Source: Chrysoporthe austroafricana
Taxonomy: Eukaryota > Ascomycota > Sordariomycetes > Diaporthales > Cryphonectriaceae
Length of the DNA: 64,000 bases
NCBI GenBank assembly: GCA_001051155.2
Contig: JYIP02000005.1
Span: forward strand, 4,774,001 to 4,838,000
Reading direction: 5' to 3'
Position 1 is the first letter of the stretch. The number at the start of each line of letters is the position of its first letter. Made by a program: the position numbers and the translations under genes. The notes below the pieces were generated by a model that saw only the letters and a program-made list of their open reading frames with translations, did not search any database and had not been told where the DNA came from. This document shows positions 35,715 to 46,973 of this stretch, in pieces.

Positions 35715-38336
35715 TCAGCCCGCATCCCTGACCTCTCCCGCAACAGCGTTCACGAGTGCCACCCTGACGCCCGCCCCGGTCAGAACGTGAATCCACAGCC
35801 GCTGAGTGTCACTCAGTCGATCATTTGCGCTCTTCACCTCGCCAAACATGCACTCCGGCTTCGGCTCCGTCCGCCAGAGCACCAAATCCGGCACGCCGCC
35901 GCCGCGCTGGCGATACTCCTGTGCCATGACCTTACATACGGCAGCGAGCGCCTCGCCGCAGAAACAGCCTGCCAGCTCGACAAGGTCTTCCAGCTCATAG
36001 TCCCAGTTAAGCCCAACGATGCAGGTTCTCCGTTCGCGATGCGCAGCATCTACCTCCCGAATGATGCGGGGCGCATCGCCGTTGGCGATTGAGACGAGTC
36101 GATGATTGATCTCGCTCGCTCGTGTGGAATAGAACGCATCGGTATGCAGGTCGAGAGGGCAGGTTTGGTAGGCTGTTTGAAAGACGTTGGGAATGTAGAT
36201 GAAGAGGACATCATAGAAGAGGTAGGCGAAGAGAGTCCGTAGGATACCGCCCTCGGAATGATAGCCTTTCCAGCCCTGACTGCGGTAGTGAGATAGGCAC
36301 ATGGCCTCAACGCTGCATTCGCCGCCCCCCTCGGCCTCGTCCACCCAGACCGTCTTAGTAGACGTGCCGCCGCGCTTGCCCATCATCGGATCATCACATT
36401 TTAGCTGGATGCCGGTTACAGAGTGCTCTTCGGGCTTCTGGAGTCGGACGTGGCTGAAGTCGTGCTGGAGACGTTTGGGAATTCGTAGACGCTTCTCGAG
36501 TTTGTTGAGGCGCTTCTGCAAATCGTAGTGGTAGATAAGATGGCAGTCTCGATCTTCAAGCGCGGCCTCGCATGTTGCGACAGCGATGCGGCGCCAGTAC
36601 TTTTTCTGCTGCTCGGGATCTGTGAATCTAGGGTTGGGATCTGCATCGAACATGTAGTGCTCTTCGAGAAGGGCCTTGCGCTGGTACCATGATCCACGGC
36701 GAGCCATTTGGAAGAGACGCTGAGCCAGGCACTCAGTAAGGAGCGTGTGTTCCTTCAGGTACTCGTGCAGACGGCCGTGGACATAAGCTGCCTTGTGTGC
36801 TACCCTAGTGTAGGCATGAGCTGCATTAAAGCGACGCAAATAGCCCCCCTCGCCAAACTCGTATACCTGTTCTTCCTTGCGCTGCTCTTCTTCCAGAAGC
36901 TTCCGCCAGCGATCACTTATGCTGTCGAAAATCTCCAGGGTGCGGCGGTAACCCTCTTCACAGGGCGGGCCGTTGAACTCGAGGATCTGGTCAATCTTGA
37001 ATTCCACCCTCATGGCATGCTCGAATTCTAATAGAGCTTGCCGGTCCGGAAAGATGTTGGTTGTTCTGTCCACAATGTAAGTCGGGAAATTCCGTCTAGA
37101 GATCTTAGCAAGGATGATGGTCGTGAGAGATTTCTCAGTCCATTCTGTCGACCGGTAAAAGACGAGATGGACACGCTCAAACAGCTTAAATATCGGTGGT
37201 GATAATCGTATACATGGTCCAGTGATGGCCATAATCTTGGTCAGAAAGTGCTGGTTGCGATTTGAGTCTAGATTGCGATCCGGGTCTGGCGTTTCGCTGC
37301 CGTCGTCACGTTCACGTGAGTCGGTAGATCCGTTGGTGCCCTCGCGTCTCAAACCCACAGCGGTGAGACCGCTCTGCCGCGAAGACATGCGAAGAAGCCT
37401 TTTGAGGATATCGGCTTTGTTCCTACCCTGTACCTTAGCCTCCCTGGCAAGACCCTTCAGCTCTTCCAGACTTAACAGCGTGGCAGCCTCGTCAACTGAA
37501 GTAATGAGCTCTCCTGATGAATCCGCAAAGGTGAAGGCGTCGCTGAGCGACCAGTCTTGTAGAACGACTCCGGCTACGTCACCTCGGCCATCAATAGCAG
37601 CCTTCGCTGCTTCGCATGGTAGATCGCGAGGCTGCTGCAGTGCTGTGATGGCAGCCTCTGGGCTAGAGATGTCGGCGTAGTATCCCAAACGATCATGACG
37701 GTGCCAAGCAGCAGTCTTCCGCAGAAACAGACGAACGTAGAGGTATTGAGCCTCGTAATCGAGGTCACGCCACTGCTGAAATACGGCCATCTCCTTCTCA
37801 TCGAATAGGTGAGATTCTTCATCCAGCACGGTATCCAATGCGACATTGAACGCGTCGACATAGATGGAGCTCTTTCCTCTGACCCACCTCCTCCGGTCAA
37901 CGTCTGAACTAGAAGGGCCATCCTTTTCTTCCGCGCTCACTTGAGAGGCTCTCATGGCCTCGTACTGCTCGATAGCCTCCTCATCGGCCGTCACTAGAGG
38001 CAATGCACTCTCGAGAGCTGTTCCATGGTGATGAGTTATCAAGCAATGCTGATCTTCGTCTTCGTCTTCGCCCTCGGAATCAGGGACCACCTCCCGTTTC
38101 GGCCTTGGCAGTGGCTTAGTAGGTTGCCTGACCGGCTCGTCAAATGATGCTTCAGAAGACTTGTCGACTTCGACATCTTCAGTCTCATAGTCATCGTCCC
38201 GTTCTCTGGCGTCATCTAGCCTCAGTCTCTTCGCAGGTCGCCCAGAAAAAGTTGTGGTCGCGTCACTGGAGTTTGAGATGTCAGCCAGGGGTTCTCGTGA
38301 CCTCGATGGCGGAGATCTGCGCACGAAGGCATCCAT
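35715..38336 (-). CDS. fan1: Fanconi-associated nuclease FAN1
   Basis: A single exon of 873 residues encoding a structure-specific 5'-flap endonuclease/exonuclease for DNA interstrand-crosslink repair in the nucleus. The N-terminal ~130 residues are disordered, acidic and Ser-rich, with a basic KRLRLD stretch. A SAP-like DNA-binding segment lies near residues 280-325 (LLSLEELKGLAREAKVQG...ILKRLLRM). A TPR-like helical region follows. The C-terminal VRR-NUC domain carries the catalytic PD-(D/E)xK set in GVPDLVLWR (about 814-822) and GEVKSANDRLSDTQRLWI (Glu833, Lys835), the clear FAN1 signature. No ubiquitin-binding zinc finger is visible, as usual in fungi. The start at 38336 gives MDAFVRRSPPSRSREPL. 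The gene is divergent from sdc1. Confidence 0.94.
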   Translation of the reverse strand: MDAFVRRSPPSRSREPLADISNSSDATTTFSGRPAKRLRLDDARERDDDYETEDVEVDKSSEASFDEPVRQPTKPLPRPKREVVPDSEGEDEDEDQHCLITHHHGTALESALPLVTADEEAIEQYEAMRASQVSAEEKDGPSSSDVDRRRWVRGKSSIYVDAFNVALDTVLDEESHLFDEKEMAVFQQWRDLDYEAQYLYVRLFLRKTAAWHRHDRLGYYADISSPEAAITALQQPRDLPCEAAKAAIDGRGDVAGVVLQDWSLSDAFTFADSSGELITSVDEAATLLSLEELKGLAREAKVQGRNKADILKRLLRMSSRQSGLTAVGLRREGTNGSTDSRERDDGSETPDPDRNLDSNRNQHFLTKIMAITGPCIRLSPPIFKLFERVHLVFYRSTEWTEKSLTTIILAKISRRNFPTYIVDRTTNIFPDRQALLEFEHAMRVEFKIDQILEFNGPPCEEGYRRTLEIFDSISDRWRKLLEEEQRKEEQVYEFGEGGYLRRFNAAHAYTRVAHKAAYVHGRLHEYLKEHTLLTECLAQRLFQMARRGSWYQRKALLEEHYMFDADPNPRFTDPEQQKKYWRRIAVATCEAALEDRDCHLIYHYDLQKRLNKLEKRLRIPKRLQHDFSHVRLQKPEEHSVTGIQLKCDDPMMGKRGGTSTKTVWVDEAEGGGECSVEAMCLSHYRSQGWKGYHSEGGILRTLFAYLFYDVLFIYIPNVFQTAYQTCPLDLHTDAFYSTRASEINHRLVSIANGDAPRIIREVDAAHRERRTCIVGLNWDYELEDLVELAGCFCGEALAAVCKVMAQEYRQRGGGVPDLVLWRTEPKPECMFGEVKSANDRLSDTQRLWIHVLTGAGVRVALVNAVAGEVRDAG

Positions 38337-38816
38337 TGTGGGAGGTGGACGTCTTCATGGGCGATGCGAGGGAGGGGTTCTGGGCCTAGCTTGACTTTCC
38401 AAACGACCGAAAGCCGCGGCCTAAAAAATTACCAGCTTACTACAAAGCAGCGCTGCCCTTTCCCAGCCGGCAGACTTACCGGGTGCAGCAACACGCGTTG
38501 ATGTCATCTGGCAGACGCGCTTTAGCGTGTCAGGCCCTGGCCCTAGCAAGTGGCAACCAGCTAATCACCCCTGCAGTAAGCCCCTGTCGTAGTTTCTGCT
38601 GCGGGCCACAGCACACAAACAGCGGCAGGCAAGAGACGCCGAGTCCAAGCTCTCCATCACGGATGCCTCCCCGACCATCTTAACCTGCCTAGTATTCACA
38701 CCTCTTCCTTTGGGAGTTATCAAGGTCAATCCACCCCTCCTCCCTCACCCGAGACTCAGATTGTGCTGCTCGTCGTAACGCGGCAGCCACTGTCGGCGTT
38801 CAATCGTGTTTACCAG
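38337..38816. promoter_or_regulatory. Divergent promoter region, fan1 / sdc1
   Basis: 480 bases separate two opposite start codons, so both promoters are packed here. No specific site was identified. Confidence 0.5.
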
Positions 38817-39832
38817 ATGACGGACACTGCAGCGTTTAATCCTACTGCCGCCTCGGATGGCTCTGGCAGCCTTCCAGTCGAGGAAGTAGCCAGCTTTGTT
38901 GGCACGGAGAATGGACAGAACAATGACAATGTACAAGATGTTTCCATGGGTGTCTTCCAGGAAGAGGCTAGCAAGGCGGCGAAGATGGCAGAACTACCAC
39001 CTGTGAGCAACCCTTTCGTGCAGGTTACCTTGCTCAGCTCTCTGTTGGGTGCCGTCCTTCCTGCGCACAGCATCTTTTTCTCCCCCATAACAACAGAGAG
39101 GAATTGTCGATTGTTTATCCAAACCAAAACAGCTGTTTCCTCTATTCCTTAGGACCAAGCTGCACAGATAAGCACCACTGTTGCACCAAGCAGACTAGCT
39201 TACTCCCGCTCACCACCATACTTGCCCACCATGGATCTTCAGCAGCCCACACCTTCTGCTTCTTCCTCCTCCCCCTCCCCTGCACCCTCCCGCATTGTTG
39301 TTCTCAAATACGATGCTGACCGCATTGCGCGCATCTTCAAGAATGCCAGCACCCAAGCCGCCACTGCGGCCCCCGTGACGAACTACGACGGCGTCGCTAA
39401 TGCGAGCTCTCCCGCTCGCACCGCAACCCCCAACGTCCCTGGCCGCGTCAAGGACGACCAGCAACAAGCCGGTAGCGCCTCTCGCGCCCCTTCTGCCGTT
39501 CCCACCGAGCGCGCCGCTATGCCCGCTGAGGCCGCGGAGAACGGTGCCCCGACTCGTGTCTACCTCAATCAGAAGGTCACGCAGCACGTGCTGGATGGTA
39601 TGAAGATGCTGGCCGTCAAGAAGTGAGTCTGGACTTGGCACGCTGATTATTTGTGGTCAATCCGGAGAAAAGAGATGCTAATGGTATGCCTTGTGACAGA
39701 CCTGCTGATCCCCTACGCATACTCGGCGAATTCCTCCTCAAGCGTAGCGCTGAGTACGAGGCTACCCCAGCTGGCGAGATTGCTGTCCCCGCCGCTGATG
39801 AGGACAAGGAGATGAATGGTGTCGAGCAGTAG
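38817..39832 (+). CDS. sdc1: COMPASS subunit Sdc1 (Dpy-30 motif protein)
   Basis: Three exons, 38817-39002, 39153-39622 and 39700-39832, encode 262 residues. The Dpy-30 dimerisation motif lies near residues 195-240: TRVYLNQKVTQHVLDGMKML joined across intron 2 to PADPLRILGEFLLKRSAEYE. Sdc1/Dpy-30 docks on the Bre2/Ash2 subunit of the Set1-COMPASS histone H3 lysine-4 methyltransferase. The N-terminal ~190 residues are disordered and Ala/Ser/Pro-rich. An internal ATG at 39231, in exon 2 with a good context (ACC before ATG), could start a shorter 180-residue form if intron 1 retention or an alternative promoter is used. Intron 1 (150 nt, GTGAGC donor) keeps frame in phase 0, which supports the longer model. 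The acidic tail ends EDKEMNGVEQ. Confidence 0.88.
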
Positions 39833-40407
39833 ATGCGGTGACCAAGCCTGACGCTTGTTTCCTGCTGCGGTGATGCGATGGCCTTGAATGTTTTGATCTC
39901 TCATCTGCATGATGGGCACAAGAGCATAGCTTCTCGGCTTTGGTGAGTCTGCGGCCTGGCCTACTGTACAAGTCTACTGTTCCAAGCACTAACAACCACT
40001 CATTTCATCAGGTGACGCATCAGTTGACGGGCATGAAAGGACGAAAATGGGATGGCGACCAGGCTCCCCTTTCACGTGAAATGGTAGCATGGGAGCACAG
40101 CGTCGCGGTCTGATGGAACGGAACGGAACGGAACGGAACGGAACGGAAATGATACCACATGCACTTTATCTCGTCCCTGCAGCACTTGATTACCAATTGA
40201 AGGATTGATCTGCCTTGAATTTCTCAAGCGTCTGCGCAGGTAATCCTCGTGAAATGCACTGTCATGCTGTATCAAGTTTTTTTAACCGGTCCGCCCCAAC
40301 TCCATATTGAGAAGCTGTCCATCATGATCACCGCATGGTGAATGCCAGCAGCAAAGTTCCCTTCCTTCCACGGCCTGTTGATCACGTAGCATACGATATT
40401 GGAATGC
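39833..40407. other. Intergenic between convergent 3' ends
   Basis: This lies between sdc1 (plus) and rps13 (minus). It carries the GGAAC microsatellite at 40115-40148 and a TTTTTTTAACC-type tract near 40277. No gene. Confidence 0.55.
40115..40148. repeat. (GGAAC)n microsatellite
   Basis: Six uninterrupted GGAAC units followed by a partial unit. Pentameric microsatellite in the intergenic 3' flank. Confidence 0.95.
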
Positions 40408-41321
40408 TTAGGAGACGAGGGTGGAAGCGGTAGCGGCCTCGTAGCGCCAGGTGGGAGGCAGGACGCCGACGGTCTTGTAATAGCGGGCCAGGCGGTGAAT
40501 ACGAGACTCGATCAGAATAAGGCGGAACTTGGAGTCCTTGTCCTTGCGGTTGCGCTCGAGGTGCTTGCGGACGGCCACGGCCTGAGAAGACAAAAATGCC
40601 GGTCAGCTTCTATTACCACGGAGAAAGACGGGACAAACTGGTGGGACTGAGGCTACTTGGGCCCAGAAACCACGAGGAAACAGGGAACGCACCTTCTTGA
40701 TCAACATGTACAGGTCCTCGGGGATATCGGGAGCGAGGCCTATTGCAATCTCTCTGTCAGCACATGACCGAGCAGAGGCATGAATGTTTTGTTTGTGTGC
40801 GTGACGCATGTGCATGCAATGCAGCCATTGCACAACTCGAGGTCGCGCTTTCGCATCAAGACCTGGCTGGGTGTCTGCGTCGCAGACGGTACCGCATTGC
40901 AGGGCATCGCGTCGACGGGATTTGTGTCTGTTCATCGATCGTTTGTCCGACAAAGTCGGCGATGTTTTCGAAAGTTGGGGTGAATCGTACCGTTGGACTT
41001 GAGGATGCGCAGAATCTTGTTACCTATTGCGCGCACTGTCAGTCAAGCTAATCACGCGGCAATCTTCCCTCCCCGTATTTCCATGTCTCCAGCATCCCAG
41101 AGAGCAATCAAAAACATACCAGTGACGACCTTGACCTGGGCGATACCGTGGCTGTCGCGGAGGACAACGCCAATCTGAGAGGGGGTGGCACCCTTCTTGG
41201 CCAGCTTGCAAATCTGCTCGACGACCTGCTCGGGTGTCGTCTTGAGCCACGAAGGAGCCGTACGGCTGTATGGGAGGGCCGAGGCTGAGATGCCCTTTCC
41301 GTTGGAGTGAAGACGACCCAT
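40408..41321 (-). CDS. rps13: 40S ribosomal protein uS15 (RPS13)
   Basis: Four minus-strand exons, 41321-41120, 41023-40991, 40739-40693 and 40581-40408, give 151 residues, exactly the usual eukaryotic length. The sequence follows the uS15 consensus throughout: [60 protein letters not shown], and the long helix [20 protein letters not shown]. It binds the central domain of 18S rRNA in the small subunit. Exons 2 and 3 are micro-exons of 33 and 47 nt, and the intron-rich structure is typical of ribosomal protein genes. The introns are 96, 251 and 111 nt. Phase checks leave no ambiguity at any junction. Confidence 0.98.
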
Positions 41322-42380
41322 TTTGTCTGGTGATGATTGGCGATGGTGATGGGAGAGAAGGGGAGAGTATCGTCAATTGACGTTGATGGTTGTCGACTTG
41401 AGGGACAAGAGATCTGAAAGGGTGTGGAGTGGTAGTCGAAATTTTGGAGTTTGTTGCTTGTCGGTGGGCTCCGCAGGCGGTGGGGACTGCCAGGTGGGGC
41501 CGGACCGGTGGCAGCTGGCAGTGCGATAAGATCTGCAGCCGCCCATGGTTTCTCTTAGGTCCGCTGCGTGTATTCTCCCAGAAAACTTTTGCTTCCTTCT
41601 CATCGCCGCAATAGATCTTGGCTCGTGCAACAAAGCTCGCAACGAAACGTAAATGGTAAGCTCACCCCTTTCCCACCTGCTGTCCCTGTGCTATCGTGAT
41701 GATCATCAACCTTTGAAATTTCATATTCTGGTACCTCTTATGTTAGGCTCCCTTGGGATGCCGATGAATGGAATGGACTTCTGAACAGCACTTCCTCTGC
41801 GCATGATTCTCGCACCTCGTCTTGTGATGCCAGCGGTTGCTGACTTCTTCTCTAGGGCTTCTAGATCTCATTTAGATGGGCAGTGAAGCACGGTATGGCG
41901 TCGACATATTGACAGCGGGGCTAGAATTGGGTTTCCATCGGGATTAACTCGTCTCGGCATGGCTGCCACTGGTCAGACAGCAGATTCAATCTATACCCGA
42001 AATTTGGTCCTGATCTCCAGTGAGAATTCTCAGTTATGTGCAGCAACATGTTCCATAGGAACTCTCGCGGCGAGAATGATACGGTCACGTCCCACGATCT
42101 TCTGCAGCCATGCTAGACTATCTAGTTCTGTTGTACAGAGCCAAGCTCACTCCTATTATTAAGGCATGATGCCCGTCCGGCTGGGAATTGGCCTGATCGA
42201 TCACATGTAGACTTGGTGCCATCGCCTCCTCGTACCTACACTATCGGCCGCGGATTACTACGCCGGCGATCATCTCCTCTACTTTCAGGAAGCCGTCTTC
42301 AGTAATGACCGAGTCTTTGCCATTCTTCGTTCCTGTATCAAAGTGCTCCCTCGATCTCGCCATGAAGGTGAACTTCCCCC
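41322..42380. other. Intergenic, rps13 promoter side
   Basis: About 1 kb between the rps13 start and the 3' end of the U2AF gene, both minus strand. The proximal ~250 bases are presumably the rps13 promoter. No other gene is seen. Confidence 0.5.
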
Positions 42381-44207
42381 CTACCATGCACTCACTTCAA
42401 AGTTCTCCTGTGACATGAGTTAGGAACTCCGCTGCCGATGGAGTGTGATCGGAAGAAGAGGGACATACCTCTGGGAAATATGTGGTGACCACCGTCCTAT
42501 CCGCAAACTTCCTGCCAGCCAGGGCTTTCAGTGCCTTCGTGGCCGACTCGGGGCTGTCAAACTTCACGTAGATCTTGCCAACACCTGCAGACTGCTTGCT
42601 TCCACCACTGGGTCGGGGCACCTTGAGCTCAAGGATGGTGCCGAACTTGCCACACTCGTCTCGCACATCCTCGCAGATTTCTATACTCGTACGTTAGTAA
42701 TCGATGGCGCATCCCACATCTGCACTTCGGGCGCTTACCTTCGTAGTCATCCGGGTCCATCAACTCCTCCGGGGTCACCATGTTAAGCAGCTGCAGCACG
42801 CGGGTAACCTCCGAGTCGGTGGATGTGGTACCGGCGAGCATGGACATAGCATTCACTCCCATCTCCACACCAGCGACCTGGGTGATACCTATGCTGGCCT
42901 TGCGCACCTTCAGATGCCTGTCGCCGAGCTCCATACCATCGAGGCCCTTGATCGCGACTTCAGTGGCAGCTGGGTCGAGGTATTCGCAGAAGGCGATGCC
43001 GCGCGACTCCTCCGTGCCGCGGTCCTGCGCCAGGACGAAGGCTTTCAGCTCGCCGAAGCTGTTCAGGAGCTCGAGGACCTGTTCCGAGGTCAGGTAGGGA
43101 GGAATGTTGGCCACACTGATCTTGTTGGGTGTATCGATCACGACGCTTGATATGCGGCCGGGCTCGTAATTTGGATCGTCGACGACAGCGGGCACAATGT
43201 AGTCCTTTGGTCGACGGATCTGCAGACCCTCTGTGGAGCCGGTGACTGTGTCGTTCCCATCGTCCGCCTCCATGGCCTGGCCATCAAGAGCAAGAGCCAC
43301 GGTAGCATCCTCGGCCGTCTTGAACTCGAGGAGGGCGAAAGTTCGGTCGGAGGACATTTGGGCAAGGGAGCAGGGATCGGGAGACTCGATGACATTCAGA
43401 CCGTTGAGCTGGAGATTGAAGAAGGCAAGAATGCTCTCCTCGGTCGCGGAGGTAGGAAGATTCGAGATGATGAGGCGCTTGGCCTGCCGAGAGTTGGTGG
43501 GTTTCAGCGAAGCGCTGTTGACCGCACCACCGGGTTCCTTCATGAAGGCCTGGAGCTTGGTAGGGTCCATGGCCTGCTGTCTGGGTGCGCCGGGCAGCGG
43601 GAACATCCCTGATAGTTTGGCCTGTTCAGCCGTGACATTCTCGTACCCAGGAGGCTTGATGTCCCACTGCGTCAACCGCCTCTTGCGTTCTAGGACAGAA
43701 GTGACATTCGTCAGATCGGGTGTGGGCTCCCTCTTCTTGGGCGGCGGGGATTCGCTTCGGCGTCGATCGCGGTCTCGGTCGAAGTGGCCGCCATCTCGGG
43801 GTCCTCGACGGCGATCGTCGAACAGGTCGCGATCGCGGCGCGGGGGTCGGTCGTCGTCCCTGCGGCCACCTTCACGCCTACCGCCACGAGGGTCGCGATC
43901 CCAGTCCCTCTCGCGCCGGCCAGAATAGCGGTCCTCGCGTTCGCGGTCGCGATGGTTGCGGCTAGAGGAGTACGAATCTACCTCACCGCCAACATCACGC
44001 CGACGGGAGCTGTCGTAGGGGGATCGCGAGCGGCGGCGTCGGTCGCGGTCACGATCTCGTCGGTCATCACGGTCGCGTCGAGAGGACTGCAAACCGCATC
44101 GGATCAGTCCATATCAATCAAGGAAGGCAAGAGAGAGAAGAAGGCAGGAAGGCACATACACCATAGTCTCTAGAAGAACCATGCCGGCCTCCATCTTTTC
44201 GATCCAT
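42381..44207 (-). CDS. Splicing factor U2AF large subunit
   Basis: Four minus-strand exons, 44207-44160, 44086-42739, 42680-42469 and 42407-42381, encode 544 residues. Exon 1 (16 codons) begins MDRKDGGRHGSSRDYG; it was found because the large exon has no ATG and continues an Arg/Ser/Asp RS-like domain (to about residue 115). A ULM-like segment (KRRLTQWDIKPPGYENV) precedes RRM1 (RLIISNLPTSATEESILAFF) and RRM2 (KISVANIPPYLTSEQVLELL). The C-terminal UHM ends across two introns with TYFPE then ENFEVSAW, the invariant U2AF65 tail. The protein binds the 3' polypyrimidine tract and SF1 during spliceosome assembly in the nucleus. RRM1 has a longer loop than the animal protein. The last exon is only 27 bases. 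The gene is divergent from ogg1. Confidence 0.95.
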
Positions 44208-44736
44208 GGTCAGCAGAAGTTGCCCACGATCAAAATACCGGAGATTGGAGAGAAACCTAGGATTGAACAGTCAACAAGAGAGCATTGCGATTTGGACATC
44301 ATCGGCGTCAGAACTGACCCTCTGAAGTGCGACGAGGGCTGTCGCAACAATATAATCCAAGGTTGGAAGGCGCTGACGGACTCCAGGAACAGTTGGTGGT
44401 ATTGATGGTGACGAGGTGGAAAAAGCTCCAGCTCCAGCGAGCCGCACCTACACACTGCAGTACACCACGGTAACCACTACAGTTAACTTGAGGTTGATTT
44501 TCCTGGCATTTTGTGCTAGTCCGTATTTGAGCTAGCGTTAGCGACCCCTGTGGGACCAGGAATTCAGTGACAAGATCCCCTTAGACTTAGGTTTTCACGT
44601 CTCTTTTCACCTCCAACCGCGGTTCAACGCGTCTCATAAAGTTTAACCCTCTCAAGAGCCATATTTAGCAAGCGTCAAAGACGATTGATCCTTCTAGGTT
44701 TCCGAGTGTCATCCGCGTCTATCTAGGCTCTCTAGT
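44208..44736. promoter_or_regulatory. Divergent promoter region, U2AF / ogg1
   Basis: 529 bases between opposite start codons. Both promoters must lie here. No specific motif could be assigned. Confidence 0.5.
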
Positions 44737-46045
44737 ATGGCCCTGGGGAAGCCAGAATGGCGAGAATTGCCACTGAGCCTTGCGGAACTTTGCATCGACA
44801 CGACCTTGAGGTGCGGGCAATCTTTCAGATGGAGGCAAATCCATGGTGAATGGTATTGCAGTCTTTCCTCTCTCGCTGAGAAACACAGGCTAAGGTTGTC
44901 TCAGGCACTGCACGCTTCACGGCAGGATCTTGTCTCTGAAGCAGGATCCGGAACACTTACACTATCGAGTCACTTGGCCCAAGACTGTCGCCGCTCCTTC
45001 GACCACTCCTGCATCTTTCAAAGTAGAGAGGATTTCCAAGGATTCTGTGCCTGACGACAGCGAGGCGCTGCTGAAGAGCTATTTCAACCTGCACCACGAC
45101 CTGACCGAGCTGTACAAGCAGTGGGCAGCAGCCGATTCCAACTTCAGGAAACGAGCGCCCCGGTTTACGGGTGTCAGAATATTAAATCAGGATGCCTGGG
45201 AAGCACTCGTGGCCTTCATCTGTAGCAGCAACAACAACATCTCGAGGATATCACAGATGGTACATAAGCTGTGTCTTCACTACGGATCATATATCGGGAT
45301 GGTTGGTGACGAAGTGTTTCACGACTTCCCAACACCGAAATCGCTCGCATCGCCCGGGGTTGAAGCTCACCTTCGCGAGTTGGGCTTCGGTTACCGCGCA
45401 AAGTACATCGCCGAGACGGCGCGCAAAGTTTCTCAGGACAGGCCAGCTGGCTGGCTGCAAAGCTTACGGAACCCGGGCAGCGAAGCCTGGGGAGCTACAC
45501 CACTTGAGACCAAACTGGGCGACGAGCCATCGACATACAAGCGCGCTCACGAGCAGCTCCTTGAGCTCTGCGGAGTCGGACCCAAGGTTGCAGACTGCGT
45601 CTGTCTTATGGGCTTGGGCTGGGGCGAGGCAGTTCCGGTCGACACACACGTATGGCAGATCGCGATGCGCGATTACAAGTTCGGTGGCAAGAGCAAGAAT
45701 AAGACCCTCACCAAAGCCATGTACGACGCCGTAGGGGATCATTTCCGGGGCTTGTGGGGGGCCCAAGCTGGATGGGCCCATTCTGTCCTCTTCACAGCCG
45801 ACCTGAAGACGTTCTCGGACCGGGTTGCTGAAAAGCCGAAGGGGGACGCAGAACTGAAGATGGTCAAGATAGAGGCCACAAAAGAGACTGTACTCAAAAC
45901 ACCGGTCACGATTCCTGCAGCCACACCATCAAAGAGGAAGCGAACCACCGTGTCTACAACGGTCAAAGTGAAAGGGGGAGACTTGTCGGGCCCAATGGCC
46001 ACCGCAACCGTAGCATCGAGGAAAAGAACAAGAACACGAATATGA
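44737..46045 (+). CDS. ogg1: 8-oxoguanine DNA glycosylase/AP lyase OGG1
   Basis: Two exons, 44737-44852 and 44905-46045, joined across a 52-nt intron encode 418 residues. The splice was set by the conserved block GEWHCTLHGRILSLKQ, which only appears when 44852 joins 44905. The donor is GTATTG, weaker than most here. The protein opens with the OGG1 beta-sheet domain (LRCGQSFRWRQIHGEW). The HhH-GPD motif is LLELCGVGPKVADCVCLMGL with the catalytic Lys at about 266, and AVPVDTHVWQIA with Asp at about 285. The 17-residue offset from human Lys249 and Asp268 holds for both. It removes 8-oxoguanine opposite C. The last ~100 residues are a basic tail ending RKRTRTRI that may act as a nuclear signal. 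The gene is divergent from the U2AF gene. Confidence 0.95.
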
Positions 46046-46540
46046 TTAGGTTAGGATAGTGTTCATTCAAGGCATCCATCGAATTCAAGATTCGCCGAAG
46101 AATTTGTCACGTATGTAACCACCCACCTGCTTCCGCACCTCGATTCGGGCCGAGTGCATTGCCAATACGAACGTCCGCGTAACAGACAGCTGCCAGCGTG
46201 ATGAACTCATACTGTAGTTTAGCGTGAGTGCGCTGGCCTCTAAATTGGCCGAACAGGTCTCAAAACGCTGGCACGAAATGCTTGGGGAGTTTCGACCATT
46301 TACTCAGTGGCTATGGTCGAGTATGAATCACGCCACTATAGCCAACAATTCCCGGAGAGTTGTGGAGAAGAGAATTCGAAGATTAGAGAGGTTGTGGGGA
46401 CGTATCATTCTGGAGACATGTTGGAGAAATCGTGTCCTTGTAGTTCAAAATATCGGTCGCAAAGACCTACGAGAATCTGTGTTCTCAGCTGAAGCCCTTC
46501 TTGCAACGATTGTCTCTACTTGAGTTACCCAACTGGCCCA
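46046..46540. other. Intergenic between convergent 3' ends
   Basis: This lies between ogg1 (plus) and the MGC protein gene (minus). The frame at plus 46224-46523 starts at GTG and shows no domain, so I do not call it. Confidence 0.5.
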
Positions 46541-46973
46541 CTATTTGACATCCTCGGAAACATATGTAAAGCGAACGGTCGTGCTCTGCTGCGCCTGAAT
46601 CGCCCTCTCCCGCGCTTCTCTCATTGCCTGAATCATTTTCACGGTTCCGTCGGGATCATATTGGCCATTGACCGAAGAACTAGCATTGGTGATGGTGTTC
46701 CTAGCTGCAACAATAGATATTCCTGGGGAGAACGCCCTTGCACCTGTCACAGACGTAGGAATGCCGTTTACCAAGTTGGAATAATCGTCGACCTTGTTGT
46801 CTCTCATGATGATAATCTTGTTGGTTGGCATGACTTTTAGCTTCGCAATCAAGATTAGGGCCTATGTTACCAGGAGCTATGACTGCTAGGCTTACCTGCG
46901 CATCGGCGCTGGTGGCGCCGTCAGAGGCCACAGGGACGTCTGGGACTGAGGTGCTACTCTGAATACAGCCCAT
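46541..46973 (-). CDS. Small MGC-type protein, probably lipid-anchored, unknown function
   Basis: Two minus-strand exons, 46973-46896 and 46861-46541, give 132 residues. The N-terminus MGCIQSS fits the N-myristoylation pattern (Gly2, Ser6), and Cys3 is a likely palmitoylation site, so the protein should sit on the inner face of a membrane. The first 26 residues are polar and disordered. Exon 2 encodes a predicted alpha/beta segment (LILIAKLKVMPTNKIIIMRD, then DDYSNLVNGIP) and a C-terminal helix rich in Arg/Glu/Gln (MREARERAIQAQQS). I do not recognise a family. The 34-nt intron (GTAAGC donor, ATAG acceptor) is shorter than usual and is the weak point of the model. A start at upstream ATG 47024 would bury the MGC motif. 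Confidence 0.55.

Noticed and set aside
46224..46523. 99-codon plus-strand frame after ogg1
   Set aside because: It opens with GTG and matches nothing; it is probably 3' UTR.
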